Shown: positions 1-9,500 of the stretch, piece after piece | Numbering within the stretch: position 1 is the stretch's first letter | How the letters are laid out: the number at the start of each line of letters is the position of its first letter | Assembly (NCBI RefSeq): GCF_964048965.1 | Contig: NZ_OZ040189.1 | Span: 1,736,001-1,800,000 of the forward strand | DNA from: Tenacibaculum sp. 190130A14a | GTDB taxonomy: Bacteria > Bacteroidota > Bacteroidia > Flavobacteriales > Flavobacteriaceae | Length of the DNA stretch: 64,000 bases | Reading direction: 5' to 3' | The notes under the pieces: model-generated | Told to the model about the DNA's origin: nothing | The model's database searches: none | What the model saw: the letters and a program-made list of their open reading frames with translations, nothing else | Position numbers and translations under genes: made by a program

Positions 1-252
1 CAATGGAATGAAAATTTTGAGGTAACAGGAGTTGAAAGTTGTGGATTTATAGTAAAAGTACAAATATTTAATAGATGGGGATCAAAAGTATACCAATCTA
101 ACAACTATACAAATAATTGGAATGGAATAACAGATGGCGCCTCATTTGGAGGAGCAACAAGACTACCAGCGGGAACTTACTACTACATTGTAGAGCTAGA
201 AAACAGTGGTTTAAAACCATTTACAGGAGCAATTTATTTAGGAACCAAATAA
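1..252 (+). CDS. T9SS type-B sorting-domain protein, C-terminal end (partial)
   Basis: The reading frame is open from base 1 to a TAA at 250-252, giving the last 83 residues of a protein that begins outside the window. It carries the hallmarks of the gliding-motility-associated (CHU_C, type B) C-terminal domain: an IFNRWG segment followed by VYQS, a WNG turn, LPAGTYYYIVEL, and a final TGAIYLGTK. In this family the domain directs export through the type IX secretion system and attachment or release at the cell surface. Type-B cargo genes are commonly followed by a PorP/SprF gene, as here 9 bases downstream. The nature of the passenger domain cannot be seen. Confidence 0.92.
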   Translation, partial: QWNENFEVTGVESCGFIVKVQIFNRWGSKVYQSNNYTNNWNGITDGASFGGATRLPAGTYYYIVELENSGLKPFTGAIYLGTK

Positions 253-261
253 GTATAAGCT

Positions 262-1206
262 ATGAAGCAATATTACAAACTTTATAGAGTAGTAGCACTA
301 CTATTCTTATTAATTACGAGTGAAGTAGTAGGACAACAATTACCTCAGTTTACACAGTATATGTATAATACTATTTCTATAAACCCAGCGTACGCTGGGA
401 GTAGAGAAGTGTTGAGTATTGTGGGATTACATAGAAGTCAATGGGCAGGTTTAGATAGAGCACCAGAAACACAAACATTATCAATTCATACACCATTAAG
501 AAATGAAAGGATTGGATTAGGTTTGTCTTTTATAAATGATAAATTAGGATATGAAAATTTCACTTTTTTGTATGGCGATTTTTCCTACACGGTCAACTTA
601 AGTGAAGAAACTAAACTAGCATTTGGATTAAAAGCTGGATTCTCTCAATATTCAATTGATAATGCGTTGCGAAATGCGGAGGCCTCAGATCCTGGTATTG
701 CAGGGATTCAGAATAGATGGGAACCTAATATGGGAGCAGGATTATTTCTACATAATAAAAGATGGTATGTAGGATTATCATCACCAAGAATGTTGAATAT
801 AGATCATAATGAAATAGAGGTAAATGGTATAGAGTATGGAGTTGTGGATAGAGCAGTATATTATTTAACCGGAGGATATGTTTTTGATTTGAATAACAGT
901 GTTAAATTTAAACCAGCAGCATTAATTAAAGCAACAAATGGAGCCCCAATGTCATATGACATTACAGCAAACTTTTTATTTAATGAAAAGTTTTGGTTGG
1001 GAGCAGCTTATAGAATTAATGAAAATACAGGTGGTTTAGGTGCTTTGGTAGATTTCCAAGTAACTAAACAATTACGAATTGGATATGCATATGAATATCC
1101 ATTATCAGATATCCAACAATATTCAAACGGTACACATGAGGTATTATTAATGTTTGAACTAGTTAGAGATAAATCCTATCGAACAAAATCTCCTAGATAT
1201 TTTTAA
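262..1206 (+). CDS. PorP/SprF family type IX secretion membrane protein
   Basis: This 314-residue protein has a signal peptide (about residues 1-25, ending VVGQQ) and the family signature LPQFTQYMYN...NPAYAGS at about residues 27-46. The rest looks like an outer-membrane beta-barrel with alternating Gly/aromatic strands. PorP/SprF proteins work with the T9SS, and cargo-linked copies are thought to anchor or help secrete the type-B sorting-domain protein encoded just upstream. The gene lies 9 bases after the cargo stop codon and 11 bases before the OmpA-family gene, so the three are probably cotranscribed. Whether this is the gliding SprF itself or one of the many paralogues cannot be decided from sequence alone. 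Confidence 0.92.
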   Translation: MKQYYKLYRVVALLFLLITSEVVGQQLPQFTQYMYNTISINPAYAGSREVLSIVGLHRSQWAGLDRAPETQTLSIHTPLRNERIGLGLSFINDKLGYENFTFLYGDFSYTVNLSEETKLAFGLKAGFSQYSIDNALRNAEASDPGIAGIQNRWEPNMGAGLFLHNKRWYVGLSSPRMLNIDHNEIEVNGIEYGVVDRAVYYLTGGYVFDLNNSVKFKPAALIKATNGAPMSYDITANFLFNEKFWLGAAYRINENTGGLGALVDFQVTKQLRIGYAYEYPLSDIQQYSNGTHEVLLMFELVRDKSYRTKSPRYF

Positions 1207-1217
1207 AATGTATAATT

Positions 1218-3107
1218 ATGAAAACAAAACTTACAGTTTTACTACTATCTTTTATATCGTTTAGTGTTTTTTCGCAAAGAAAATTAGCAGATAAATTCTA
1301 TAAAGAATATGCATATGTTAAAGCAGCTGAGTTTTATAGGAATGCAATAAATAAGGGAGATGATGGAGTCGATTTACTTAGTAAACTTGCAGATTGTTAC
1401 TATAATAATGCTGACTCCAAACAAGCTGTGTATTGGTATGGATTGGCAAGTAAAAGAGAAGGAGGTTTATTAGAAAACGAGAGTATTTATAGGTATGCAC
1501 AATCTCTCAGAAGTGTTGGAGATTATAAAGAAGCAGAAGTATGGTTAAAAAAGTTACCTGAAAGTTATATCAATACACTTAATGTAAATCATGAGAAGTT
1601 AAAAACACTTCACAGAGATTCAGTGCGAATTTCTAACATGAGAATAAATACAAAAAACTCAGATTTTGGACCTTATGTACATAATGGAAAGTTTTATTTT
1701 GCTTCTGCAAAAAACGAAAAGGGAGCGCTTTACGAATGGAACAATGAACCTTATTTAGATTTGTATCAAGGTAAAATTATAAAAGAGAATCAAGATAAAA
1801 CAATAGAAGATATTATTCCTGTTGTTTCTACAAAAGTAAATACAGGATTTCATGAATCAAGTATTGCTATCACTAAAGATGGAAAAACAATGTATTTTAC
1901 TAGAAACAACCTAAATGAAAAAAACGAACTAGAACACAATAAAGAAGGTACATCTCATTTAAAAATATTCAAAGCAGAGTTAGAAGATGGTACATGGACC
2001 AATATTGAAGAATTACCTATAAATAGTGAACTTCACTCCAATGGACATCCTGCTTTGAGTCCCGATGAAAAAACATTGTTTTTTGTGTCAGATAGACCAA
2101 ATGGATTTGGTCAAGCCGATATTTATAAAGTAGCAATTTTAGAAAATGGCGCTTATGGAGAACCTCAAAATCTAGGAGCAAAAGTAAATACTTCTGGTAA
2201 AGAAATGTTTCCATATATAGGAAAAGATAATACACTGTATTTTTCGTCAGACGGTTATAAAAATTTAGGACTATTAGATATATATAAAACAAACGTGTTA
2301 AATGATAATTCTTCAGAAGTGGAAAACTTAGGAGCTCCCTTTAATAGTGGGTATGACGATTTCGCTTTTTTTATGAATGAAGGAAATAGAACAGGGTATT
2401 TTTCGTCTAATAGGCCAGAAGGTAAAGGAAGAGATGACATTTATAGTTTTAAAATTGTTGAATGTTTTCAATATCTAAAAGGGAAAACTTTTGATGTGAG
2501 AACTAAAGAGATGTTACCAAATACTTTGGTAGAATTAATAGATTCTGATGGAAAAGTTATTAAAAGATTTGTAACAGAAGAAGATGCAACTTATTCTTTT
2601 CAAGTTAAATGTAAAAACAGAGAATTTACGCTAAGAGGAATGAAATTAGATTACAAAGATGATCTAAAGAAAACTTATTCTACAGAGGTGAGAGATGCAG
2701 AAATTACACAAGATTTATACTTGACACCTTTAATTGTAGGAAAAGAGATTGTAATCAATCCAATATTTTTCGATTTTAATAAATGGAATATTAGACCAGA
2801 TGCTGCTTATGAACTTGAATTTGTAGTAAAAGTGTTAAACAATCATCCGAAAATGATTATTAAAATTGAAGCACATACAGATAGTAGAGGAAGTGATCGT
2901 TATAATGAGATATTATCAGATAGAAGAGCAAAATCTACAAGAGATTATATTATTTCAAGAGGAATAGCTCCTCATAGAATACAAAGTGCTATTGGTTATG
3001 GAGAGAAACAGTTGGTAAATAAGTGTAAAAATTATGTTCGATGTACTGAAGAGGAACATCAAGAAAATAGAAGATCTAAATTTATAATTCTAAATAATTA
3101 TGAATAG
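1218..3107 (+). CDS. OmpA-family outer-membrane protein with TPR and PD40 propeller
   Basis: The 629-residue product has, in order, a signal peptide (1-19), a TPR-like helical region (about 20-115), a PD40/WD40-like propeller (about 140-410, with repeats such as FFVSDRPNGFGQADIYK and YFSSNRPEGKGRDDIYSF), a carboxypeptidase-regulatory-like beta domain (about 415-500), and a C-terminal OmpA domain (about 510-629) with the peptidoglycan-binding segment IEAHTDSRGS and LSDRRAKSTRDYI. This architecture resembles PorE-type T9SS proteins, which tie the secretion machine to peptidoglycan. As third gene of the cargo - PorP/SprF - OmpA trio it probably fixes the surface complex to the cell wall. A strong terminator follows. 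Confidence 0.9.
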   Translation: MKTKLTVLLLSFISFSVFSQRKLADKFYKEYAYVKAAEFYRNAINKGDDGVDLLSKLADCYYNNADSKQAVYWYGLASKREGGLLENESIYRYAQSLRSVGDYKEAEVWLKKLPESYINTLNVNHEKLKTLHRDSVRISNMRINTKNSDFGPYVHNGKFYFASAKNEKGALYEWNNEPYLDLYQGKIIKENQDKTIEDIIPVVSTKVNTGFHESSIAITKDGKTMYFTRNNLNEKNELEHNKEGTSHLKIFKAELEDGTWTNIEELPINSELHSNGHPALSPDEKTLFFVSDRPNGFGQADIYKVAILENGAYGEPQNLGAKVNTSGKEMFPYIGKDNTLYFSSDGYKNLGLLDIYKTNVLNDNSSEVENLGAPFNSGYDDFAFFMNEGNRTGYFSSNRPEGKGRDDIYSFKIVECFQYLKGKTFDVRTKEMLPNTLVELIDSDGKVIKRFVTEEDATYSFQVKCKNREFTLRGMKLDYKDDLKKTYSTEVRDAEITQDLYLTPLIVGKEIVINPIFFDFNKWNIRPDAAYELEFVVKVLNNHPKMIIKIEAHTDSRGSDRYNEILSDRRAKSTRDYIISRGIAPHRIQSAIGYGEKQLVNKCKNYVRCTEEEHQENRRSKFIILNNYE

Positions 3108-3140
3108 CTTGTAGTTATTTAAAGTTTCCCGAGTAGTTCG

Positions 3141-3194
3141 GAACCTCTAATTTAATCTGGTAGGAAGGAGAGAATTAGGGGTTCTTTGTTTTTT
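3141..3194 (+). terminator. Rho-independent terminator after the OmpA-family gene
   Basis: The arms at 3141-3152 (GAACCTCTAATT) and 3173-3184 (AATTAGGGGTTC) pair over 12 bp with one G-U wobble and are followed by TTTGTTTTTT. It lies 34 bases after the stop codon of the T9SS trio. Confidence 0.85.
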
Positions 3195-3201
3195 AATGTT
3201 G

Positions 3202-3693
3202 TTACTTCTTAACAAAGATGTTTGTAAAATACCATCTTCCGTTTGCATCCTTTTCTGCTGTAACCTCAAAGTGTGTAAAGTCACCTTCAATATTTTTTCT
3301 GTGACCCTCACTTTTAATCCAAGCATCTACTACTGATTTTGCTGAAGAGTATCCGTATGCAACATTTTCTCCAACACCAAGAGCACCAGCATTATTTACC
3401 AAGTATTCTCTGCGCTTGTAAAAATTATCGTGAGATACTTTACTTTGCTCAATCATATAATTCGTGTGATTGCTTGTTTGAGACTTGATTGCTTGTAACT
3501 TACTTAGTGGAGAGAAACCATTGCTAACTCTGTAATCATTAACCTTCGTTAAGATATCAGCTTCAATAGATTTTTCATTAAGATTTACGGTAAATTCTGT
3601 GTTGTTTTCTACTAATTCAACTTCGTTTGAAGAACACGATGTTAAAAATAGCGCACATGCTACTATCAATAACTTTAGGGGTAAGTTATTCAT
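3202..3693 (-). CDS. CAP (SCP/PR1) domain lipoprotein
   Basis: The 163-residue product starts with a lipoprotein signal whose lipobox is LTSC (Cys20). Residues about 45-163 form a CAP/SCP domain with the recognisable segments VSHDNF, GVGENVAYGY, and AWIKSEGHRKNIEGDFTHFEV, ending in the beta strand RWYFTNIFVKK. CAP proteins are secreted or membrane-anchored and bacterial members have no settled biochemical role. Proposed roles include lipid or glycan binding. The gene stands alone, convergent with the OmpA-family gene, and has its own promoter. Confidence 0.9.
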   Translation of the reverse strand: MNNLPLKLLIVACALFLTSCSSNEVELVENNTEFTVNLNEKSIEADILTKVNDYRVSNGFSPLSKLQAIKSQTSNHTNYMIEQSKVSHDNFYKRREYLVNNAGALGVGENVAYGYSSAKSVVDAWIKSEGHRKNIEGDFTHFEVTAEKDANGRWYFTNIFVKK

Positions 3694-3729
3694 TATTTTG
3701 GGGTTTAGGGGTTATAAATAATACGGTTG

Positions 3730-3760
3730 CAAATTTAAGGCCAAAACACAAAACAAACAA
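3730..3760 (-). promoter_or_regulatory. Bacteroidota promoter of the CAP lipoprotein gene
   Basis: Read on the minus strand, TAAATTTG (3737 down to 3730) matches the -7 consensus TAnnTTTG. A TTG at 3760-3758 lies 20 bases upstream of it, which suits the -33 element. The start codon follows about 36 bases downstream. Confidence 0.65.
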
Positions 3761-3893
3761 ATTAAAGTGTTGGTTTATAGTGAATAAGGGTGTTTTTCCT
3801 ATGGTTTGAAATATTGCTATTTGTGTTTAATAATAAATGTAACAAAAAGGAAAGTTGCTCGTCTTATTAGTACATTAACCAATTTTTACAAAG

Positions 3894-4232
3894 ATGAAAA
3901 AGAACAAAGAATTATTAGTATTAACCCATTTAAGTCAGTTGTTAGATTTTATAACGGGAATAGGTGGACTTATCGTACCTTTAATATTATGGGTTGTAAA
4001 AAAGGATGAAGTTTTAGGAATGGATGAACATGGTAAATCGATTATAAATTTTAGAATATCGATGTTTCTATACATTTTATTATGTATTCCTATGGTTTTG
4101 TTTTTTGGTTTAGGATTGTTAGGGTTTTTAATAATCGGAGTATTCTATTTTATATTTCCAATAATAAATGCTGTGAAAGCTAGTAATGGAGAAGAGCCAA
4201 GCTATCCTTTTACTATCAGGTTTATCAGTTAA
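3894..4232 (+). CDS. DUF4870 domain membrane protein
   Basis: This 112-residue protein shows the DUF4870 (Tic20-like) pattern. LTHLSQLLDFITGIGGLIVPLILW forms the first membrane hairpin, then HGKSIINFRISMFLY, a long hydrophobic hairpin (about 55-95), and IINAVKASNGEEPSYPFTIRFI near the C terminus. Three to four membrane segments are predicted. The function of the family is unknown. The gene is monocistronic, with a terminator directly downstream. Confidence 0.88.
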   Translation: MKKNKELLVLTHLSQLLDFITGIGGLIVPLILWVVKKDEVLGMDEHGKSIINFRISMFLYILLCIPMVLFFGLGLLGFLIIGVFYFIFPIINAVKASNGEEPSYPFTIRFIS

Positions 4233-4259
4233 AGTAAAAAACTACATATTTAATATAAG

Positions 4260-4288
4260 AAAAACACTCTTTATAAAAGGGTGTTTTT
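4260..4288 (+). terminator. Rho-independent terminator after the DUF4870 gene
   Basis: AAAAACACTCT at 4260-4270 pairs with AGGGTGTTTTT at 4278-4288 with one mismatch. The 3' arm itself supplies the T-tract. Confidence 0.75.
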
Positions 4289-4345
4289 CCATTTACAATT
4301 ATTGGTAAATTTATACAACTAAACTAACCAAAACATAATTGTATC

Positions 4346-5287
4346 ATGAGAAAATCGATTTTCTTAGCAGTATTACTGCTCCCTGTTTTTAATAGTGCTG
4401 CTCAGCAGTTTAATACGGTAAGTGATTTATTACCAGTAGTTCACTGGAAAAGCCAATCACCTGTTAAGAATCAAGGAGTAAAATTTACCTGTACAGCTTT
4501 TGCGGTGGCAGCGGCACTCGAAACATTTCCCGAAGTTCCAAAAGATTTAAGTGAAAAGTATTTGTATGCTATGCAAAAAGCGCATCAATACGATGGGAAA
4601 ACAAAAGTTATGAGAGGGCACTTTTTAAAGTATTATCCAAACTCTTTAATACAGGATGGTGTTATAGAAGAGAAGTATTTGCCTTACACATTGAACTATG
4701 ATAAGGTAAGACCTATGAATGAGACACAATTTGAGTCTTATATCATGGAAGGTGAAGTCGGTTTTTTTACCTTATTTAGGAAATATAAAAAGAAGGCAAC
4801 GGTATTTGTACAAGATTACGAATATTTAGAAACTAAGAAAGCAAAGAATATAGCTTACATAAAACAACTACTAAGAAATGGAGTAAAAGCTATTCCGGTT
4901 TCATATGCTAAATTGTATATCCCAGCATGGCAAGCGAATCCTTCAAGAACATTTCAAACCATAACACCAGATAAAGGTTTTAAAGTAAGAGGAGCTGATG
5001 GTAGTTTTTCAAAGTACTCCCAAGCAAAAAGACGTTATCTCAATATAAATCAACAAATAATCAATGGAACAATCTCTATGCAGTTTTCAGACACTCAAGA
5101 TAAATATATGGGACATGCGGTTGTTATTATTGGTTATGATAATCAAGGGTTTATCATTAAGAATTCTTATGGTCCTCAATGGAGAGTAGGTGGTTATGAG
5201 CGCATAAGCTATGATTTTCATGAGATATTTGCCGTTGAAGCGCTGGTAATTAAAAAGGTAAAGGTTAAAAAACGAGGATGGTTTTAA
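4346..5287 (+). CDS. C1-family (papain-like) cysteine peptidase, secreted
   Basis: The 313-residue protein has a Sec signal peptide (1-19, ending SAAQQ) and a papain-like domain starting almost at once. The oxyanion Gln43 and nucleophile Cys49 sit in VKNQGVKFTCTAFAVA, the catalytic His lies in GHAVVIIGYD, and the Asn in FIIKNSYGPQW. All four catalytic residues are kept, although the usual CGSCW and KNSWG motifs are altered (Trp to Thr/Ala context at Cys, Trp to Tyr after Asn). There is no recognisable propeptide or T9SS tail, so the product is probably periplasmic or membrane-associated. The last four bases overlap the end of the convergent DUF4268 gene. Confidence 0.85.
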   Translation: MRKSIFLAVLLLPVFNSAAQQFNTVSDLLPVVHWKSQSPVKNQGVKFTCTAFAVAAALETFPEVPKDLSEKYLYAMQKAHQYDGKTKVMRGHFLKYYPNSLIQDGVIEEKYLPYTLNYDKVRPMNETQFESYIMEGEVGFFTLFRKYKKKATVFVQDYEYLETKKAKNIAYIKQLLRNGVKAIPVSYAKLYIPAWQANPSRTFQTITPDKGFKVRGADGSFSKYSQAKRRYLNINQQIINGTISMQFSDTQDKYMGHAVVIIGYDNQGFIIKNSYGPQWRVGGYERISYDFHEIFAVEALVIKKVKVKKRGWF

Positions 5288-5718
5288 ATAGCTTGCTTTA
5301 TAAAGTCTTCATATTCGTAGAAGAATAATTCAAATTTAGACATGGTTGCTACGAAAAACTCGTAGCAATCTCTCCAAGTATTTTTATTATGAATGCTAAA
5401 CTTCTTTTCATAAGGAACATAAATACGTCTAATTATTTTTCCGCTTTCTAATTCAAAAGTAGCATCATAAATAACCTCAGGAATTTCGGCTTCTAATAGT
5501 TTTCTCAAAGAAAGCATTTGATCGTATAATAGCTCATTAGCATCTTCATCTAAATGTTCAAAATCTAAACAAACAGAAGCCTTTTTTCGATCTGCTTGAA
5601 ACTTAAAAGCAAACCCTTTTATTTTGGTATTGTACAATAACCATTTTCTTGGAAAAGATTTTCCAAAACTAGTCCAAAACTCTTTTCGTAAACGAGCTGA
5701 TTCTTCTCTACTAAACAC
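5284..5718 (-). CDS. DUF4268 domain protein
   Basis: This 144-residue soluble protein is a stand-alone DUF4268 domain: FSREESARLRKEFWTSFGKSF at the N terminus, then KASVCLDFEH, and the acidic C-terminal helix ending FELFFYEYEDFIKQAI. The start is a GTG at 5718-5716 that overlaps the TAG stop of the upstream tRNA hydroxylase gene by one base, indicating translational coupling. Family function is unknown. Fused DUF4268 domains occur beside nuclease-like domains in some other proteins, but nothing here shows catalytic activity. Confidence 0.85.
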   Translation of the reverse strand: MFSREESARLRKEFWTSFGKSFPRKWLLYNTKIKGFAFKFQADRKKASVCLDFEHLDEDANELLYDQMLSLRKLLEAEIPEVIYDATFELESGKIIRRIYVPYEKKFSIHNKNTWRDCYEFFVATMSKFELFFYEYEDFIKQAI

Positions 5719-6299
5719 TATCCGTGAACTTTAGCAATGGTTCCTCTATTTTTCATCATATTAGCTTCAAAAGCTAATAAATCATTCCATTTTTTATCAA
5801 CAACTTCTCTATCCATGTAAGTACGAGCGTATCCTAAGAACAAAGTATAATGATTTGCTTCAGAAACCATTAAATCACGATAAAAAGTAGCTAGTTGTTC
5901 GTCTTTCATATTGTCAGAAAATACTTTAAAACGCTCACAACTACGAGCTTCAATTAAAGCAGCAACCAATAAACGATGTACTAAAGCTTCTGTTCTATTA
6001 GAAGATTTAGGAAAAAACTGTTGTAATTTTAAGGCATAGTCATTTTTCGTAGCTTGTCCCAAAACCATTCCTCTATCAACCATTAAATTATGAACCATTC
6101 TAAAATGCTCCATTTCTTCAATAGCAATATCGCTCATATCTTTTACCAATGCGGTTTCTTCAGAATAGTTGATAATAATAGATACTGCATTTGAGGCAGC
6201 TTTTTGCTCTGCGAATGCATGATCTGTTAATAATTGTTCTAGTCCGTTTGCTGCAACATCTACCCAAGAAGTTTCTGTTTCAAATTTTAATCCTAACAT
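5718..6299 (-). CDS. miaE: tRNA-(ms[2]io[6]A)-hydroxylase MiaE
   Basis: The 193-residue protein belongs to the ferritin-like di-iron MiaE family, which hydroxylates the isopentenyl side chain of 2-methylthio-N6-isopentenyl-adenosine at tRNA position 37. Glu/His iron-ligand motifs are visible in order: AFAEQKAAS, EEMEHFRMVHN, EARSCERFKVF and SEANHYTLF. Length fits the family (about 190-270 residues). It is the first gene of a two-gene unit with the DUF4268 gene. Confidence 0.92.
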   Translation of the reverse strand: MLGLKFETETSWVDVAANGLEQLLTDHAFAEQKAASNAVSIIINYSEETALVKDMSDIAIEEMEHFRMVHNLMVDRGMVLGQATKNDYALKLQQFFPKSSNRTEALVHRLLVAALIEARSCERFKVFSDNMKDEQLATFYRDLMVSEANHYTLFLGYARTYMDREVVDKKWNDLLAFEANMMKNRGTIAKVHG

Positions 6300-6564
6300 G
6301 TTCTTTATTTCTGGGTGTAAAAGTAAAAAATATATGGCATAAATTATATTTCAAAAGTTTAAAATGGCTAGTTTTGTTTAGGTCTTATTTACTAAGTAAT
6401 ATTCAAAAGTTTTAAGGAGTTGCTTAGATTTAGTTAGCCTAATAAAAATTGCATTTAACACGAATACTCATTGAAATGATACGAATTCTAAATTTAGAAT
6501 TGAGATAGCTACATTTTCAGTAACTTTAGTATTCAATTAAAAAGCTATCAAAAACATAACTAGA

Positions 6565-9500
6565 ATGAAATTCAACCTTCCACAGCAACTTTCAAGAAAT
6601 ATTCAATTTCTTAGTGTATTATTTGTACTATTAACCATAGTTTCTTGTAAGAAAGATTCCAAAGTAGAGAGTAATATCAATGCATTTAGTGAATATATAA
6701 GCGTATATCCTGAAAAGCTAATTTCTACGACGGCGAACTTACAGTTTCTTTTAAAAAAGAGTCCGAAAGTTACAGAGATTAAAGATGATGTTATTTCTGT
6801 TTCACCAAAAGTAGCAGGAGAAGTTATTTTGAAAGACAATATGCTAAGTTTTGTGCCTGAAGATAAACTCCAAAATAATAAGGAATATACAGTAACACTA
6901 CATTTATCAAAGTTGTATGATGATGTGGAAAGTGATTTAAAAAACTTAACTGTAAAGCTAAAAACAAAAGAGTTATTATTTAATGTATCCTTAGAATCAC
7001 CAAAAGTGTATTCTAAAGACTTATACTATGTAGAAGGAAGTTTAACGACAAGTGATGTTGTGGAAAGTAGTTTACTTTCAGATATTTTAAATGCAAAATA
7101 TCAAGGAAACGCGAAGGCAATAAACTTTGATACTAACGAAAAGTATGTATCAAAAGTATATTTTAAAATAGATAGCTTAGAAAGAAAAATAGAGGATACT
7201 TCTTTACATGTTTTATGGAATGGTAACGCAATTGGATCAAATTCAAAGGGAGATCGGGAAATAACTATAACAGGGAAAAATAATTTTAAAGTATTAAATG
7301 TAGAAGTTCTTGATACGGATAAACAACATATTGAAATAAGTTTTTCAGATCCTATTCAAAAATCGCAAGATTTGATAGGGTTAATTCAGTTTTCTAATAC
7401 ACAAAGAAGAAGGTTTACTTATAAAGTAAACAATAATATAGTTACTATTTATCCTACAGCTTCTTTTAAGAATAAAGTAGATATCGAAGTTTTTAAAGGA
7501 GTTAAAAATGTTAGTGGATATAGTTTAAAAAATGGTTTCACAAAAACCTTGCACTTTGAACAAATAAAACCAGAAGTTAGTTTTATTAAAAGTGGTACAA
7601 TTTTACCAAATTCAGAAAACCTAAAAATAAATTTTAAAGCAGTAAACCTTAGAGCTGTAGATGCTACTATTTATAAGGTTTATAAAGATAACGTATTGCA
7701 ATTTTTACAGTATAATAACTTAGGTAATCAAGGTAATTTACGTTATGTTGGAAGACCCATAGCAAAGTATACTGTTAATTTATCTAATCAAGGACTGAAT
7801 CTAGATAAGGAAAATGCATTCGCCTTTGATTTAGCGGATATCATTTCTGTAGAGGATGGAGCTATGTATCGTGTAGAATTAGGGTTTCATAAAGAATATT
7901 CTAATTATTCATGTGATGGAGCATACAATACTACCACCATAGTATACGGAAAGAAGGAAATTAAAGAAGAACCATATAATAATCCGAATTATTACAATGA
8001 TGATTATTATAGTTACAATTGGCGTGATAGACAAAATCCATGTACTACGTCTTACTATTACAATAAAAATAAAAGCACCAATATCTTAGCTACCAATTTG
8101 GGAGCTATTATAAAAAAAGGAAATAATAATAAAACCTTTATTGCGGTTACGAACTTGTTGACAGCTGCACCTGTAGATGGAGCTAATGTAACCTTGTATA
8201 ACTTGCAAAAACAGCCTATTGTAAATACAAAATCAGATAAAGAAGGGATTGCAACTTTCGATGATGTTACGAATGCCTTTTTTGCTGTTGTAAGCAAGAA
8301 TAATAATACTACGTATATCAAACTCAATGATGGAAATGCCTTGTCAATGAGTAAATTTGATGTGTCTGGAACGAAACTTCAAAAAGGGATTAAAGGATAT
8401 ATTTATGGAGAAAGAGGTGTTTGGAGACCAGGAGACCAATTGTACCTCACATTTGTTTTGAATGATAATGCAAATCCGTTACCAGAAAATCATCCAATAA
8501 AATTTGAGTTAAGTAATCCACAAGGAAAAATTGTGGAACGAAAAGTATTGTTTAAAAACGCTACAAATGTATACGGGTATAGTCCTAAAACAAATTCAGA
8601 AGCAATTACTGGAAATTGGAAGTTAAAGGTAAGTGTTGGAGGAGCTGTTTTTAATAAGACCTTAAAGATAGAAACGATCAAACCGAATCGTTTAAAAATA
8701 AAATTTGATGCCAAACCAGATTATTTCAAAGCGAAAGAACCTATTGCAGGAGATGTTGAAGTAAAATGGTTGCATGGAGCTATTGCTCGAAACTTAAAAT
8801 TAGATATCAAAGGAAAGTTTACACAAACAAAAACAACTTTTCCGAAGTTTACTAATTACAATTTTGACGATGTTACCAGACGTTTTGGTACAGAGGAATT
8901 TTCAGTTTTAGATGGAAAATTGAATAATGAAGGAACAACTAATTTTTCAGTAAGGCCAACATTATCAACTAAAGCTCCTGGGATGTTAAAAGCTAGTTTT
9001 ATTACGAAAGTATATGAAAATGGAGGGGATTTTAGTACAGATGTTTTTTCAAAAAAAGTATCACCTTATACAAGTTATGTAGGATTGTTGAATGCTGAAG
9101 AAACCCAATCAAAGAATTACTTATTTACAGATGAAAAATATACCTTTAATGTTGCTACTGTTAATGAAAACGGAAAAGGAATAGCTAATAACTTAGAGGT
9201 AAAAGTATATAAACTATCTTGGAGATGGTGGTGGAGTACGTCAGATAACGGATTGTCAAGTTATGACGGAACGCGTTATCATCAATCTTATAAAACGCTT
9301 AAAGTTAGCACAAATGCAAATGGAAAAGGAAGCTTTGATTTAAAAATTGATGAGAATGATTGGGGACGTTACTTAATCAAAGTAACTGATAAGAAAAGTA
9401 AGCATGTGACTTCTTCGGTAGTTTATTTTGATTGGCCATCTTGGTATGGAAAAAAGAAAGGAAGTCAAGATAAAACAAATGCTACCATGTTAGTTTTTAC

